DNA of 64,000 nucleotides from Yarrowia lipolytica (Eukaryota; Ascomycota; Dipodascomycetes; Dipodascales): assembly GCF_001761485.1 (NCBI RefSeq), contig NC_090773.1, positions 2,232,001 through 2,296,000 on the forward strand. Direction: 5' to 3'. Positions 42,120 to 52,466 of this stretch are shown here, one piece after another (position 1 is the stretch's first letter; the number at the start of each line of letters is the position of its first letter). The notes under the pieces were generated by a model. That model ran no database searches and was not told the origin of the DNA. It saw nothing but the letters and a program-made list of their open reading frames with translations. Made by a program: the position numbers and the translations under genes.

Positions 42120-43970
42120 CTATACAGTGATCTCCTTTGGAGCATTGTACTCCAACCACTTCACGGCCTCTTGCTCGTTGCCCTTGTTCTCCTCAATGGC
42201 CACAGACAGCCACTCTCGGGAATAATGCGAGTTCTCAGCCTGGAAGTCGACAAAGTTCTTGCGCTTGGTGGTCTTCTCGTCGACGCAGAAACTGGGAGCT
42301 GGAATCTCCTTGATAAGACCCATCACCTGGGCCATGGTGGGTTTGGCAAGCAGCCCGGAAGAAACACAATATGAGTTTCTGCAACTGCTTTTACCGCATC
42401 CCTTGGTCAGCTGAATCACATAACGTCTTTCAACACGAGACTTGAGTCGAGAACCCGTGGGGTCGTTGACAGACGAATAGAGAGGTCCGAAACAGGTGTC
42501 ACAGAGCTCAAGCGCATTGTTGCCTCGACCTCGAATGCAGAGAGTATTGGAGCAAAGCTCTGGAGCAATCTTGTCACGAGTAGCCAGCGTGTGCAGCTTC
42601 TGGTGACTCAACAAGTCTCTCAGACGCACAGGCTTCTTGCACACGTGACAGTCGGTGGTTTTGGCTCCACAGGCACTCTCATGGCCTGAGTATCCCGAAA
42701 TCAAGTCACGGGGAGAAGCCACGTCACGCGGAACTCGAAGATGGCAGAATCGACACTCATGAAGCGTCAGCGGACACTCAGTGTGGCTGTGGAGGGCGAG
42801 AGTGATGTGGTTAGAGGCTTGAAAGCCACAAGCACAGGGCTGCGGCGTAGTATGAGAGTAGTGAACATGAGTGTCGTGAGCGTCAGAACCGTCTCCAAAC
42901 TTGTCACACGACTGACAGTGCCAATGAGACTCGCGTGGCTCTCCTCTCTTAAACACATGACCACAAACGTCAAACTGGTCGCAAGGAATGTTGTTTCTGG
43001 CGCAAAAGTTGGAATGCAGAGTGTAACTTTGGTCGGGAATGTAATTGTTACAAGTGGGACACTTGGTTGAATTGGCAGGGGCATCATCTGCCATTTCATG
43101 ATCACCATCTTCGATTTCAATTGCATGATTCTCTATCTTGAGCTCATCTTCGCTCCATATGTACAGCTCCTGGCCGAAAGGATTGCTCGCTTGAATGTCC
43201 ACCGAACCGTCCAATGTCGACCAGATGAAACTGGACGGACAAGTGTCCTGAGAGATGCCAATGAAAGCTCTGAAAGAAGCAATGGTAATGTGGGGGAATT
43301 TCTCAAGAGAAATCCTGTGCTTGGATGGCCCAGATGAAAATGGCAGCGAAGTGATGGTGCTAAAGTCTAGACTTGCGAGATCCGCAGCAGTATCACGAGT
43401 CTTGTAAGACCCAGCACTAGCAATCTGGCCATTGTCCACTCCCACAGGGACCAGGACATCCAGATTAACGTCAGTATCAACAATGCAAACAGTAGACGCG
43501 GGAGAGAGGCTTTCTACCACAAACTCAAGATCACGCGACGCATCAGAAGGATTCCTGATCACAATGTTCTGACCGACTGTCAGCGCAGTGTAACTTGCCC
43601 TTAATGCAGCCTCGAGCAGAGCCTCATAGTTGTCGACCTGGTATTGATCACGGGGCTTGAGAGTCATGTCGGTAGCAAGCGGGATGTCACGTGATACGGT
43701 CACATCGAGGATGGCTCCTGTTTCCGTCCTGATGTTCTCCAGGACGATCTGTGGCACTCCGACCGTTCCCGATTCGGCAGTGAATTCCTTGACTCCGACC
43801 GTCGTCAAGTGCGAGTCTCGTGGGTTCTTTGGATCACGTGCTTTGATTGTGAAGAGCAGTGGGCGAGGCAGTTCATCTCCAAACTCCGCCACTAGGGAGT
43901 CCAGAACGTCCGCTGGCAGAGTGATTTTGTCGCTGTATTTGTTAGCCCAAGTGTATGCAACGAGTTTCAT
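42120..43970 (-). CDS. Ufd1-like protein with C-terminal TRAF-type zinc fingers
   Basis: Encodes 616 residues from the ATG at 43970 (the frame runs upstream without an ATG). The N-terminus (about 1-190) is Ufd1-like: WANKYSDKITLPADVLDSLV, RPLLFTIKA, CGVKEF-like VGVKEFTA and a second half with DVTVSRDIPLATDMTLKPRD; this double-psi barrel fold binds ubiquitin or Cdc48/p97 in Ufd1. The middle is acidic (EIEDGDHEMADD). The C-terminal half has Cys/His clusters of TRAF-like type (CPTCNNYIPDQSYTLHSNFC, CDQFDVCGH, CQSCDKFGD, CRFCHLRVPRD, CHVCKKPVRLRDLLSHQ). The last 30 residues (SVAIEENKGNEQEAVKWLEY) resemble a UBA-like helix pair. Ufd1-plus-TRAF-finger proteins are known in plants and fungi. Probable role: a Cdc48-linked ubiquitin pathway adaptor. 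Four CACGTG-type sites fall in or near its 5' half. Confidence 0.8.
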   Translation of the reverse strand: MKLVAYTWANKYSDKITLPADVLDSLVAEFGDELPRPLLFTIKARDPKNPRDSHLTTVGVKEFTAESGTVGVPQIVLENIRTETGAILDVTVSRDIPLATDMTLKPRDQYQVDNYEALLEAALRASYTALTVGQNIVIRNPSDASRDLEFVVESLSPASTVCIVDTDVNLDVLVPVGVDNGQIASAGSYKTRDTAADLASLDFSTITSLPFSSGPSKHRISLEKFPHITIASFRAFIGISQDTCPSSFIWSTLDGSVDIQASNPFGQELYIWSEDELKIENHAIEIEDGDHEMADDAPANSTKCPTCNNYIPDQSYTLHSNFCARNNIPCDQFDVCGHVFKRGEPRESHWHCQSCDKFGDGSDAHDTHVHYSHTTPQPCACGFQASNHITLALHSHTECPLTLHECRFCHLRVPRDVASPRDLISGYSGHESACGAKTTDCHVCKKPVRLRDLLSHQKLHTLATRDKIAPELCSNTLCIRGRGNNALELCDTCFGPLYSSVNDPTGSRLKSRVERRYVIQLTKGCGKSSCRNSYCVSSGLLAKPTMAQVMGLIKEIPAPSFCVDEKTTKRKNFVDFQAENSHYSREWLSVAIEENKGNEQEAVKWLEYNAPKEITV

Positions 43971-44867
43971 TATGCTGATGATAATTAGAGCAGTTGTTTT
44001 TGGCTGTGATTGTGATCGATGGTGTCGTATGGAGCCAGCAGTTGTCGAATCTGTGCTTATATCGTAGTTTTCTGGTGCGTAAACCAACAGTTAGTCCCCG
44101 TGTCGCAGTTTAGGAGGATTTCAAGGGTGTCGTGTGGTGGATCAAGTGTATAAATAAATCGCCACATGTTGAGTTTGAGCAGAGGGCGCATGTCAGATGC
44201 ACAACCTTGCAGAAGGAAGATTCTGGAGAAAGAAAATAAAAAGTGCTGACAAATGAGGGTGGCGATGATGGCGTCATAATGGCAAGATCGGAGAGATGGA
44301 GGGGAGCCCCGACGGCGTTTTGGCTTGGTTTTTTCTTCTTTCTTTTATAGTGGTTCGAGTCCATGGCATAGCTACAAGTAGTGATAGTCATATCTCAGTC
44401 TGTACATGGCATGGAATGAGTACCACACGTCGGGTCTTCTGACTTACTGTAAAAGTGGTCATATAACGGCCACGAAATGTCTGATATATTCTTCAAGTTA
44501 CCTCCTCTTAATCTGTGCAAAAATCAACTTCTCATGACCGATATTGCAATAGTTATTATCTCTTCAAACCGCACACGACTTAGTTAAGACTTGTCAACTA
44601 AGTGAGAATATAGTTGAACCAAGTACTTGATCCCCATCAACAATCTCCATCCAACTCCACCAAAAATACATCAAATGACAGAAAAATGGCAGCTTGGGAA
44701 TTTAAAAACCTTCCCGACACTAATTTCTTCTCGCAGACCCCCAAATTACCCCCCAAACTCCCCCATTCTCCTCCGTTATCTCCCCCGATTATGCTCAAAT
44801 AAAGTTTCTTCACGATATCGAATTTTTTTGAACCCCAAATGGCGCATCTTCTCACTCCAACATCACC
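43971..44867. promoter_or_regulatory. Divergent promoter region between the Ufd1-like gene and MOD5
   Basis: 897 bp between two divergent start codons. No gene, CACGTG or clear TATA box seen; the right half near MOD5 is C/A-rich on the plus strand, as in other leaders of this window. Confidence 0.4.
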
Positions 44868-46166
44868 ATGAAACTACCACTAATAGCTATCGTAGGAACC
44901 ACGGGAGTGGGCAAGTCCAACTTCTCGATCGAACTAGCTAAAGCGATATCCGGAGAAATCATCAATGGCGATTCCATGCAGGTTTACCAAGGACTAAACC
45001 AGATTACTAATAAACACCCGATGGAAGAACGACAGGGAGTCCCGCACCATCTTCTGGGCCACGTGAGCTGGAAGGAGGAGTACGGAGTGCACCGATTCGA
45101 GGACGAGGTGCTGACTAAGATCAGGGAGATCAGAGCTCGGGGAAAAGTGCCCATTTTGGTGGGAGGAACCCATTACTACATTCAGAGCGTGCTGTTCAGG
45201 GAGAACATTGTCAAGATTGAGGAGAAACGGGAATTGAGCCAGCGGGAACTGGAGGTTCTCGATTCCCGTGATCTGTGTTTGTCTGAATTGCGCAAATTGG
45301 ATCCCCAGATTGCCCAAAAGTTTCACCCCAATGATACCCGTCGAATTCGACGCATGCTGGAAATCTGCCTTCTGACAGGAGAGAAGCCCAGCGAGGTGTT
45401 TAGCCAGCAGAATAAAACCAAGTCGCGCGACCGCACGCTGGTATTCTGGCTCTTTTCCGACCAGCAAGTTCTCAACGATCGTCTTGACAAACGGGTTGAT
45501 GGTATGTTGAGTAACGGTTTATTGGAGGAGATCAAGGACATGTACCAGATCTATCGAGAGGGTGATATCGATATTGAGCGAGGAGTTTGGCAGGTTATTG
45601 GATTCAAACAGTTTCTGCCGTTTTTGGAAGGTAAAGAAGGGATTGAAACCGGACTCCAAGTGATGAAAAATGACACTCGACGATACAGCAAGCAGCAGAT
45701 TGGATGGATCAGTAAAAAGTTGCTGAATCAGGTCCGGGAGTCCAGTGAGACCTTTTGTGTGCTTGACGCCACTGACTTGAGTGTCTGGAAGCAGACCATT
45801 GACCATGGAGTGGGCGTGGCTCGGGATTGGCTGGAGGGTAAAGATGTGGAGGACAAGAGACTTGTTTCCAGTAAACGAGAGGAGCTGCACAAGCTGGTGG
45901 CACGTGAGAAGACGGAGTTTGGGGCACGTGACGTGGAGTACGTGCAATTCGAGTGTCCTACTTGTGTGGACAAGGATGGGCAGCATGTTGTTTCTGTGGG
46001 TAAGGAGGCACTGGAGATTCATCTCAAGAGCAGGAGACATGTCAAGACTCTTCAGGCCATTAAGAAGAGAGAGCACAATATGAAGATGAAGGAGGAGATG
46101 GAGAAAAGAAGAAAGGTTGCCGAGGGCGATTCTGAGGAGGGAAAGGAAACTAAACCAGTAGCATAG
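44868..46166 (+). CDS. MOD5: tRNA dimethylallyl (isopentenyl) transferase
   Basis: Encodes 432 residues. Adds a dimethylallyl group to N6 of A37 in tRNAs reading UNN codons. The N-terminus has the P-loop GTTGVGKS (10-17), then INGDSMQVYQGL, GVPHHLLGHV and GGTHYYIQSVLF (the family's substrate-binding blocks), RRIRRMLEI, and the DGMLSNGLLEEI and GVWQVIGFKQF blocks. A C-terminal C2H2 zinc finger of the kind found in eukaryotic MOD5/TRIT1 follows (FECPTC...HLKSRRH, about 365-395), and a charged tail. In Saccharomyces one gene serves mitochondria, cytosol and nucleus by alternative starts; here the first ATG is four residues before the P-loop region strand, so no clear targeting peptide is present. 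Convergent with the coiled-coil gene. Confidence 0.93.
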   Translation: MKLPLIAIVGTTGVGKSNFSIELAKAISGEIINGDSMQVYQGLNQITNKHPMEERQGVPHHLLGHVSWKEEYGVHRFEDEVLTKIREIRARGKVPILVGGTHYYIQSVLFRENIVKIEEKRELSQRELEVLDSRDLCLSELRKLDPQIAQKFHPNDTRRIRRMLEICLLTGEKPSEVFSQQNKTKSRDRTLVFWLFSDQQVLNDRLDKRVDGMLSNGLLEEIKDMYQIYREGDIDIERGVWQVIGFKQFLPFLEGKEGIETGLQVMKNDTRRYSKQQIGWISKKLLNQVRESSETFCVLDATDLSVWKQTIDHGVGVARDWLEGKDVEDKRLVSSKREELHKLVAREKTEFGARDVEYVQFECPTCVDKDGQHVVSVGKEALEIHLKSRRHVKTLQAIKKREHNMKMKEEMEKRRKVAEGDSEEGKETKPVA

Positions 46167-46347
46167 AGCATTTAATGGATATGTTCTGTAAGCCTACAGT
46201 GCATCAATTAGTATACATATTGTTATTAGCTATAAATACTCTGTCCTTGGTTGGGGGGAGTGCTCGACTGCCGACGCAAAAGTGGACTGTGTTGTATTAT
46301 CGAGACACGACCATAGTCGACAGAACACTTAATGTTGGCGATTCTTC
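46167..46347. terminator. Convergent 3' region between MOD5 and the coiled-coil gene
   Basis: 181 bp between stop codons. TATACATATTG and TATAAATA at about 46193-46222 resemble yeast 3'-end signals for MOD5. No hairpin seen. Confidence 0.35.
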
Positions 46348-48378
46348 CTACTCCTCCTCAACCACGGTGATAAACCGCGGAACGCCTCGCCGTTCATGGG
46401 CTGAATCGTTCTCGGGAACCTGGCTCATTCGTCCCTCCTCCTCCTCCTCAATGTTCTCGTGGATCTTTCGCACAACATCGGCGTCTCGATCAAATAGCTC
46501 TTGGTACAGCTCGTTTCGAATAAACAACGAAGATTTGCCAAGAGCAGAACTGGATGACAGCCGCTTTAGACCCAGAGAGTTGGGGGCAGAGGCATTCTTG
46601 CTCTGAGAAGCCACAGCAGTCTTCTTGTCGCCCTCCAGCTCAGCCAGACGCTTCTCCAGCCGCATGCACTGGTCTCGGTACGACTTGATTTCAATGTCGG
46701 AGGACTTTCGCAGAGAAGTAAGGGCGTCTCTGAGCGAGTCTCGGTGGAGTCGCAAGTGGTTGATTTCGGACTCAAGATGCACAATGGCAGCCTCGGCCGC
46801 GGTGGTTCGCTCCATGGCCGCGGTCGCCATGGCAATTGACTCTGCAACCTCGTCCTTGGTGGGTGCAGTGACCGTCTCGGTTTCCATGACAACATCCCGG
46901 TCCTCATCTTGAACATCCGCAGCCGCCTCGACACTCTCATTATCACCTTCCTTAACTACCTTCCGCGTAACACCCATGGCCTGCACCTTGTTACTCCCGA
47001 CTGCTCTCTGCAGCGAGTCAATGACCTCGAGATGGCCCTCCTTGTCCTCCTTGCGCAGTTTTTCCACACGCTCCAGTTCCTGGACCAGCCGGGAAACCTC
47101 ATTACGCTGCCCCTCCAACAGCTTCTCTGTCTCTTCAAACAGCAGCCGGTCTCGTTCGGCCTGTTTGACCAGCTGCAGCTTCTCGACGTTCTGGTTAGTG
47201 GCGATCCGCTTGAGCTCCATGACCTTGCGACGCTCGAGCTCAAGCGCCAGTCCAGGCTCCATTGTCGTCTCGTCTATACTCATGTTGGGCGAGTGTTTGT
47301 GTTTGAGTTGAGGCGACGATTTCTGCACAGACAGTTTGTGGTTGGCAGAAACAGCGGAGCCCGACAGCGAGCTGGGTTTGCGACTGAGGCTCCCTGCGCC
47401 AGCAGGAAGCAGCATGGAGCTGACCGGTGGCGGGTTTTCCAGGGTCACATTGGCTGATGTGGCGTTGAGAGAGTTGGAGCGTCCGTTGGCATGGTTGGTG
47501 ATGGTGTTTAGAAGCGCTCCGTCGGATTTGCGACGCATTGAGTGGAAGTGGGACGCCTGGGACGTCATTTCGATGGTTTCCACAACACCATCCGATGTAG
47601 TAGCAGGGGTATGACAAGAGGAGAGCTGCAGAGATGTGACGCTGGGATTGTTGTGGTTGTACTGGGAGAGGGGAACTGTTTGAAAGTCGGGGGTTCCGTT
47701 GACTTCAATGGGTCCACTGATTCGTCTGCCGCCGTACTTGACACTGGGGTTACGTACCAGTCCTCCATGGTCGCTCTGTGCAGAGGAAGGAGGAGGGCAG
47801 TCTCCATGGAACGAGTTTCTCTGTGGGGAGGGATTGGTGGCCTGTCGTTTCACGGGCGCCGTGACACTGTTGGCTCGGGAGATGGGTTTAGAAATCTCGA
47901 GGGCCGAGCTCTTGGAGCCCTGTTTGAGCGTCGGAGTCGAGATGATTATGGATGTCCGAGACCCGGGCGTGTGTGTGGGAGCGGTGGGGGAGCTCTCGTG
48001 CGAAGACCCTCCGTAAAACGAGTCTCGCCATCGCTTCTTGAGCGACAGTTTGCGCGGCTCAGGCTTGGCCACATACTTGGGTCCATTGTCCATGCTCTGG
48101 GAGATTTCTCTGATCCGTCGAGCCACCTCGGAAGCCACATCCTGCTTGGTCTGGCCCAGAAGCGGAACTCCGTTGATGGACGCCGAGCTTCGTCGCGACG
48201 CTATGGACGACGTCGGGCGTGTTGCTGTTTGTGTGCCCACGCCATTCTCCACCGTGTGGCGCTTGTTGTCGCTGCCAATCGCCACGCCCTTGTCCTCCTC
48301 AACACTGGTGGCGGTGGAGCCGGAATAATCACCGTCGGACATGAAAGACTCTTCGCTGTCGATATCGATTTCGGTCAT
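46348..48378 (-). CDS. Serine-rich coiled-coil protein of unknown function
   Basis: Encodes 676 residues from ATG at 48378; the frame extends upstream but lacks an ATG. Residues 1-330 are low-complexity, rich in S, T, N and P, with basic patches (RKLSLKKRWRDSFYGG) and several S/T-P sites, which suggests a phosphorylated scaffold. About 365-480 (LALELERRKVMELKRIATNQ and following) and 530-600 (HLESEINHLRLHRDSLRDAL and following) show heptad patterns of coiled coils. The C-terminus has a conserved-looking NELYQELFDRDADVVRKIHE followed by an E-rich stretch and RGVPRFITVVEEE. I recognise no family with confidence; a cytoskeletal or cortex-associated scaffold would fit, as inference only. Confidence 0.75.
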   Translation of the reverse strand: MTEIDIDSEESFMSDGDYSGSTATSVEEDKGVAIGSDNKRHTVENGVGTQTATRPTSSIASRRSSASINGVPLLGQTKQDVASEVARRIREISQSMDNGPKYVAKPEPRKLSLKKRWRDSFYGGSSHESSPTAPTHTPGSRTSIIISTPTLKQGSKSSALEISKPISRANSVTAPVKRQATNPSPQRNSFHGDCPPPSSAQSDHGGLVRNPSVKYGGRRISGPIEVNGTPDFQTVPLSQYNHNNPSVTSLQLSSCHTPATTSDGVVETIEMTSQASHFHSMRRKSDGALLNTITNHANGRSNSLNATSANVTLENPPPVSSMLLPAGAGSLSRKPSSLSGSAVSANHKLSVQKSSPQLKHKHSPNMSIDETTMEPGLALELERRKVMELKRIATNQNVEKLQLVKQAERDRLLFEETEKLLEGQRNEVSRLVQELERVEKLRKEDKEGHLEVIDSLQRAVGSNKVQAMGVTRKVVKEGDNESVEAAADVQDEDRDVVMETETVTAPTKDEVAESIAMATAAMERTTAAEAAIVHLESEINHLRLHRDSLRDALTSLRKSSDIEIKSYRDQCMRLEKRLAELEGDKKTAVASQSKNASAPNSLGLKRLSSSSALGKSSLFIRNELYQELFDRDADVVRKIHENIEEEEEGRMSQVPENDSAHERRGVPRFITVVEEE

Positions 48379-51365
48379 TGCGAAACTCGACACGCTCTGT
48401 ACAGGCGAGAGAAGGATGAAACAGGTTGCAACCAGCGCATTCAGGGGTACATCTGGAGTCTTTAGTGGTCCAGCATCAGAGTTTAGCGCATGAAAGGCAA
48501 AACCCAGCACTACACAATCGGCCCAAAAAAAAGAACAAAAAAAAGCTGGCGTCTATAATTTGACAAACTAAACCAACAGCCGCTTCCAGACCCACACCAC
48601 ACATCCCCAAGTCCACCGCACCCCTATTCCGCTTACTAAGACCATCTGGCGCGTCGCTGGACGGACATTGCCCGACCCCTGATCTCTGGCCCCCTGCCAA
48701 TGCTATCGTAGTCTGAGTTTCCCCATTGGTGAAATGTCTCCGACAAATAAAAATATAAAGTGAAAATAAATATAAAGTAAAAATAAAAATAAAAATAAAT
48801 GTAAAAATAAAAATATACGGTAGAAATAAAAAAATAAAGCAGCAAAGAAGGGAAAATACAGACACGGAAGGGAGAATCACGTGACAAAAAAAACACCCCT
48901 GGATTCCACACGGACTACACGGCCCCATTCTATGCGTCCTGCTTCCAAACACACTTCATCGTGGGACACGACTCCGCTGATCTACATCAGATCTGACACA
49001 ACTTTATTGAGCGAGGCTAATTAAACGCATTTGATACGATATGAGATGTGGGCCATTGAGGGCCGAGGGAGAGCAGATATCGACAAGCCGAGTAGATAGC
49101 AGCATTTTCGAGACTTGAGGGAATCCATTCATATAATAAAATCTCCCCAAAACGCAGCTGGGGCGTATTATATCGGTCCACATCTGAGATCGACAGTGCG
49201 GAATGTGCTGCATTAGGCAGGGAAGCTCTATATGGAGCAGGACAATAATACTTTGCAGGCTCTGGAACTACCACGTTTTTTCGGTCCACATGGAACCTAC
49301 GGCGGATATCGCTATACGAATCGAAAGCCCCGGATCCACGGAACACAATGGTATCGGTTACGAGTCCATTCGGTGCATACTAAGCCTCAATAACCCCCTT
49401 CCATCTTGCATCTGCACCGGCGTTTCAGACGTTTGACGGGCTGTCACATCAGTGCATGGGCATGTTTACAAGCGACCGTCGGCGCAGTTGCTAGGCAACC
49501 CCGGCTAGGGTAGTGGCGACTTCTGGTCTGGTTGTACAGCACGAGATTCCGCGGTCTCCCATGACATTTCCCAATCCAGAAGTCTTATGGTGTATGACGT
49601 TGATTTTTTGCTAATTTCCGGATGCGGATTTGGGCCAAAGTGGCCCTGATGTTGAGACGGATAACGAGACGGATAACGAGACGGATAACGTGAGGAGGCG
49701 GTGGTTTTTTCCCCTCGTGTTTTGGCTGAGTTGTACACACGGCCAGAACAGAGACGGGTGTGGAACACGTTTCCAAGACGCTCCATCGTAGCGTGTTTTG
49801 CAAGGGTCTAGCTTTTGAGGCGATACGCTTCGGTAGGCCGGCTGTACTTTACGAGACAATGGTAAGAAGGGGTGAAACGGTTCCCGGAGTTTGGAAATAA
49901 TTGTTTGAATAAACGAAATATATATATATATATAACTTACAAATACATTAACGACTTACATGTCAGATAACCAGACCCTTCTCTATCGGAAAGACGTTTC
50001 AGGAGTCTCCGTACCCGCACCCTTGTAAGCACGCCATCTGGTTGGCCTAATTGAGCGAATTTGTCACTCAGAAAGGAAATTTGTGGTTTGCTACCGACGT
50101 CAATGCTTTCCATTCAACAATGATTGGTTGTTTTCATTTCACGTATCTCTCTTTTCTTGTCTCAACAGTCTTTGTTGAGACGTAGTTGCTACGAGAAGAA
50201 TACTTGAGTAAACCAACTAAACATTGAAGTATATGTTTATTGGTTAAGTAAGTACTGCTCTAGGAACTGCCCCATGAACTGGACTCAAACCAACTCCAGC
50301 ACTGGTACAGTACTATAGGTTTAATGAGTACTTTCTCCAAGTTGCTTGTACATGAATTTGTATCTTCGAGTCACTTGTATCTTCCACTCACTTGTATCTT
50401 CACTCAACATCTTTCCAAGGACTGTTTTTTTCACCGTTAACCCTGACTAACCCGGGTGGGCGCTTTTCTTTGTAGTTACAAGTGAATCAGCTGATGTAGA
50501 CTGGAGAAGAACCATAGCGGGTATTTGATGGTCTCCACGTGCTTTTATTTGCATATTTCCGATGTTCGAATTTTCTAGGATTTTATGAATGAGGTTTTTT
50601 TTTTTTTTTTCTTTCTTTTTTTTTCTTGTTTTTTTTCTCGCTTCTTTTACCGCTTCTTTTTTCTGCATATCTAATCAGTTCTAATTGGCGCACCTCAACA
50701 AATCTCAACTAAAATGTTGATGAAAAAAAAAACCCACAAGTCCCCATATCAGTCGTTTCTGCACAAAATAAATAAAAAATATATACACATGCAAGGAATA
50801 AATACATTAAACATGCCTGAAACCACTCACACTCCCTCCATATCCCCCCAATCCCATAAAAGAGCCCCCGACGAAAGCACCCCTCAACCAACACCCAACT
50901 AATTTAGTCCAATACTCTCATTCTCTCCAAATCATCTTCCTGCCACTCAATTGGAATTCTGAAAACGCCAAATTACCCTCCAAGCTGTCCGTATCAACCC
51001 AGACTTTACAAACTACAAATATTCCCCGATTTATTCTCGATACGACGCCCCATCTCGGGAAAATAAAGTTCAGACCCGAGCAAAAATGAAAATAATTATA
51101 GCAAGCATACCTGTCAGAAAAAAACCAGACTTTGATCCTCTCACACACAACTGGTAGAGCCATCTCTACTGACCCGAAAGACGTCCGGGATTTGATTTTC
51201 TAGCTAACAAACCCACGTGACCTACCGTCTCCAGCAACCACCACCACCTACCCCATCCATCTCCTCTTCCCTAACCCTCGACACACAAACCCACGTGCAT
51301 ATTCGCTGCACCTTTACATCCTGACATTATCACGAGCCAACAGGGCACAGACTACTTAGGATACA
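48379..51365. other. 3-kb intergenic region left of PCT1
   Basis: No gene supported. Contains an A-rich AAATAAA-type tract (about 48745-48840), a 12-bp tandem repeat (49654-49689), a TA tract (about 49919-49934), repeated CACTTGTATCTTC (about 50370-50405), a long T/C tract (about 50590-50650, minus-strand purine), and CACGTG sites at about 48879, 50530, 51214 and 51291. The last two, with AACCCACGTG context, lie within 160 bp of the PCT1 start. Confidence 0.55.
49654..49689. repeat. Three exact copies of GAGACGGATAAC
   Basis: 12-bp units at 49654-49665, 49666-49677 and 49678-49689, identical, followed by GTGAGG. Non-coding context. Confidence 0.95.
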
Positions 51366-52466
51366 ATGGCCAAAAGCAAACGACGGTCGGAGGCTGTGGA
51401 AGAGCACGTGACCGGCTCAGACGAGGGCTTGACCGATACTTCGGGTCACGTGAGCCCTGCCGCCAAGAAGCAGAAGAACTCGGAGATTCATTTCACCACC
51501 CAGGCTGCCCAGCAGTTGGATCGGGAGCGCAAGGAGGAGTATCTGGACTCGCTGATCGACAACAAGGACTATCTCAAGTACCGTCCTCGAGGCTGGAAGC
51601 TCAACAACCCGCCTACCGACCGACCTGTGCGAATCTACGCCGATGGAGTGTTTGATTTGTTCCATCTGGGACACATGCGTCAGCTGGAGCAGTCCAAGAA
51701 GGCCTTCCCCAACGCAGTGTTGATTGTGGGCATTCCCAGCGACAAGGAGACCCACAAGCGGAAGGGATTGACCGTGCTGAGTGACGTCCAGCGGTACGAG
51801 ACGGTGCGACACTGCAAGTGGGTGGACGAGGTGGTGGAGGATGCTCCCTGGTGTGTCACCATGGACTTTCTGGAAAAACACAAAATCGACTACGTGGCCC
51901 ATGACGATCTGCCCTACGCTTCCGGCAACGACGATGATATCTACAAGCCCATCAAGGAGAAGGGCATGTTTCTGGCCACCCAGCGAACCGAGGGCATTTC
52001 CACCTCGGACATCATCACCAAGATTATCCGAGACTACGACAAGTATTTAATGCGAAACTTTGCCCGGGGTGCTAACCGAAAGGATCTCAACGTCTCGTGG
52101 CTCAAGAAGAACGAGCTGGACTTCAAGCGTCATGTGGCCGAGTTCCGAAACTCGTTCAAGCGAAAGAAGGTCGGTAAGGATCTCTACGGCGAGATTCGCG
52201 GTCTGCTGCAGAATGTGCTCATTTGGAACGGCGACAACTCCGGCACTTCCACTCCCCAGCGAAAGACGCTGCAGACCAACGCCAAGAAGATGTACATGAA
52301 CGTGCTCAAGACTCTGCAGGCTCCTGACGCTGTTGACGTGGACTCCTCGGAGAACGTGTCTGAGAACGTCACTGATGAGGAGGAGGAAGACGACGACGAG
52401 GTTGATGAGGACGAAGAAGCCGACGACGACGACGAAGACGACGAAGACGAGGAAGACGACGAGTAG
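51366..52466 (+). CDS. PCT1: Choline-phosphate cytidylyltransferase
   Basis: Encodes 366 residues. Makes CDP-choline from CTP and phosphocholine, the regulated step of the Kennedy pathway to phosphatidylcholine. The nucleotidyltransferase core (about 88-220) has the HxGH motif HLGH (100-103) after YADGVFDLF and the family signature RTEGISTS (207-214), with [15 protein letters not shown] between. An N-terminal basic segment (KSKRR, AAKKQKN) suits nuclear localisation. The region about 225-260 ([20 protein letters not shown]-like, written [20 protein letters not shown], then [10 protein letters not shown]) is the predicted lipid-sensing amphipathic helix. The last about 40 residues are almost all D/E. 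Two CACGTGA/C sites lie upstream and two inside the first 90 coding bases. Length is close to that of the yeast enzyme. Confidence 0.95.
   Translation: MAKSKRRSEAVEEHVTGSDEGLTDTSGHVSPAAKKQKNSEIHFTTQAAQQLDRERKEEYLDSLIDNKDYLKYRPRGWKLNNPPTDRPVRIYADGVFDLFHLGHMRQLEQSKKAFPNAVLIVGIPSDKETHKRKGLTVLSDVQRYETVRHCKWVDEVVEDAPWCVTMDFLEKHKIDYVAHDDLPYASGNDDDIYKPIKEKGMFLATQRTEGISTSDIITKIIRDYDKYLMRNFARGANRKDLNVSWLKKNELDFKRHVAEFRNSFKRKKVGKDLYGEIRGLLQNVLIWNGDNSGTSTPQRKTLQTNAKKMYMNVLKTLQAPDAVDVDSSENVSENVTDEEEEDDDEVDEDEEADDDDEDDEDEEDDE

Noticed and set aside
43971-44087. N-terminal extension of the Ufd1-like protein
   Set aside because: Begins at a TTG codon; the Ufd1-like fold starts at the ATG at 43970.
44335-44365. 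GGTTCGAGTCC resembling a tRNA B box
   Set aside because: The flanking bases do not form a T stem and there is no A box or acceptor stem upstream; no tRNA.
47542-48465. 307-codon plus-strand frame inside the coiled-coil gene
   Set aside because: Antisense to a gene with coherent coiled-coil structure; no family resemblance.
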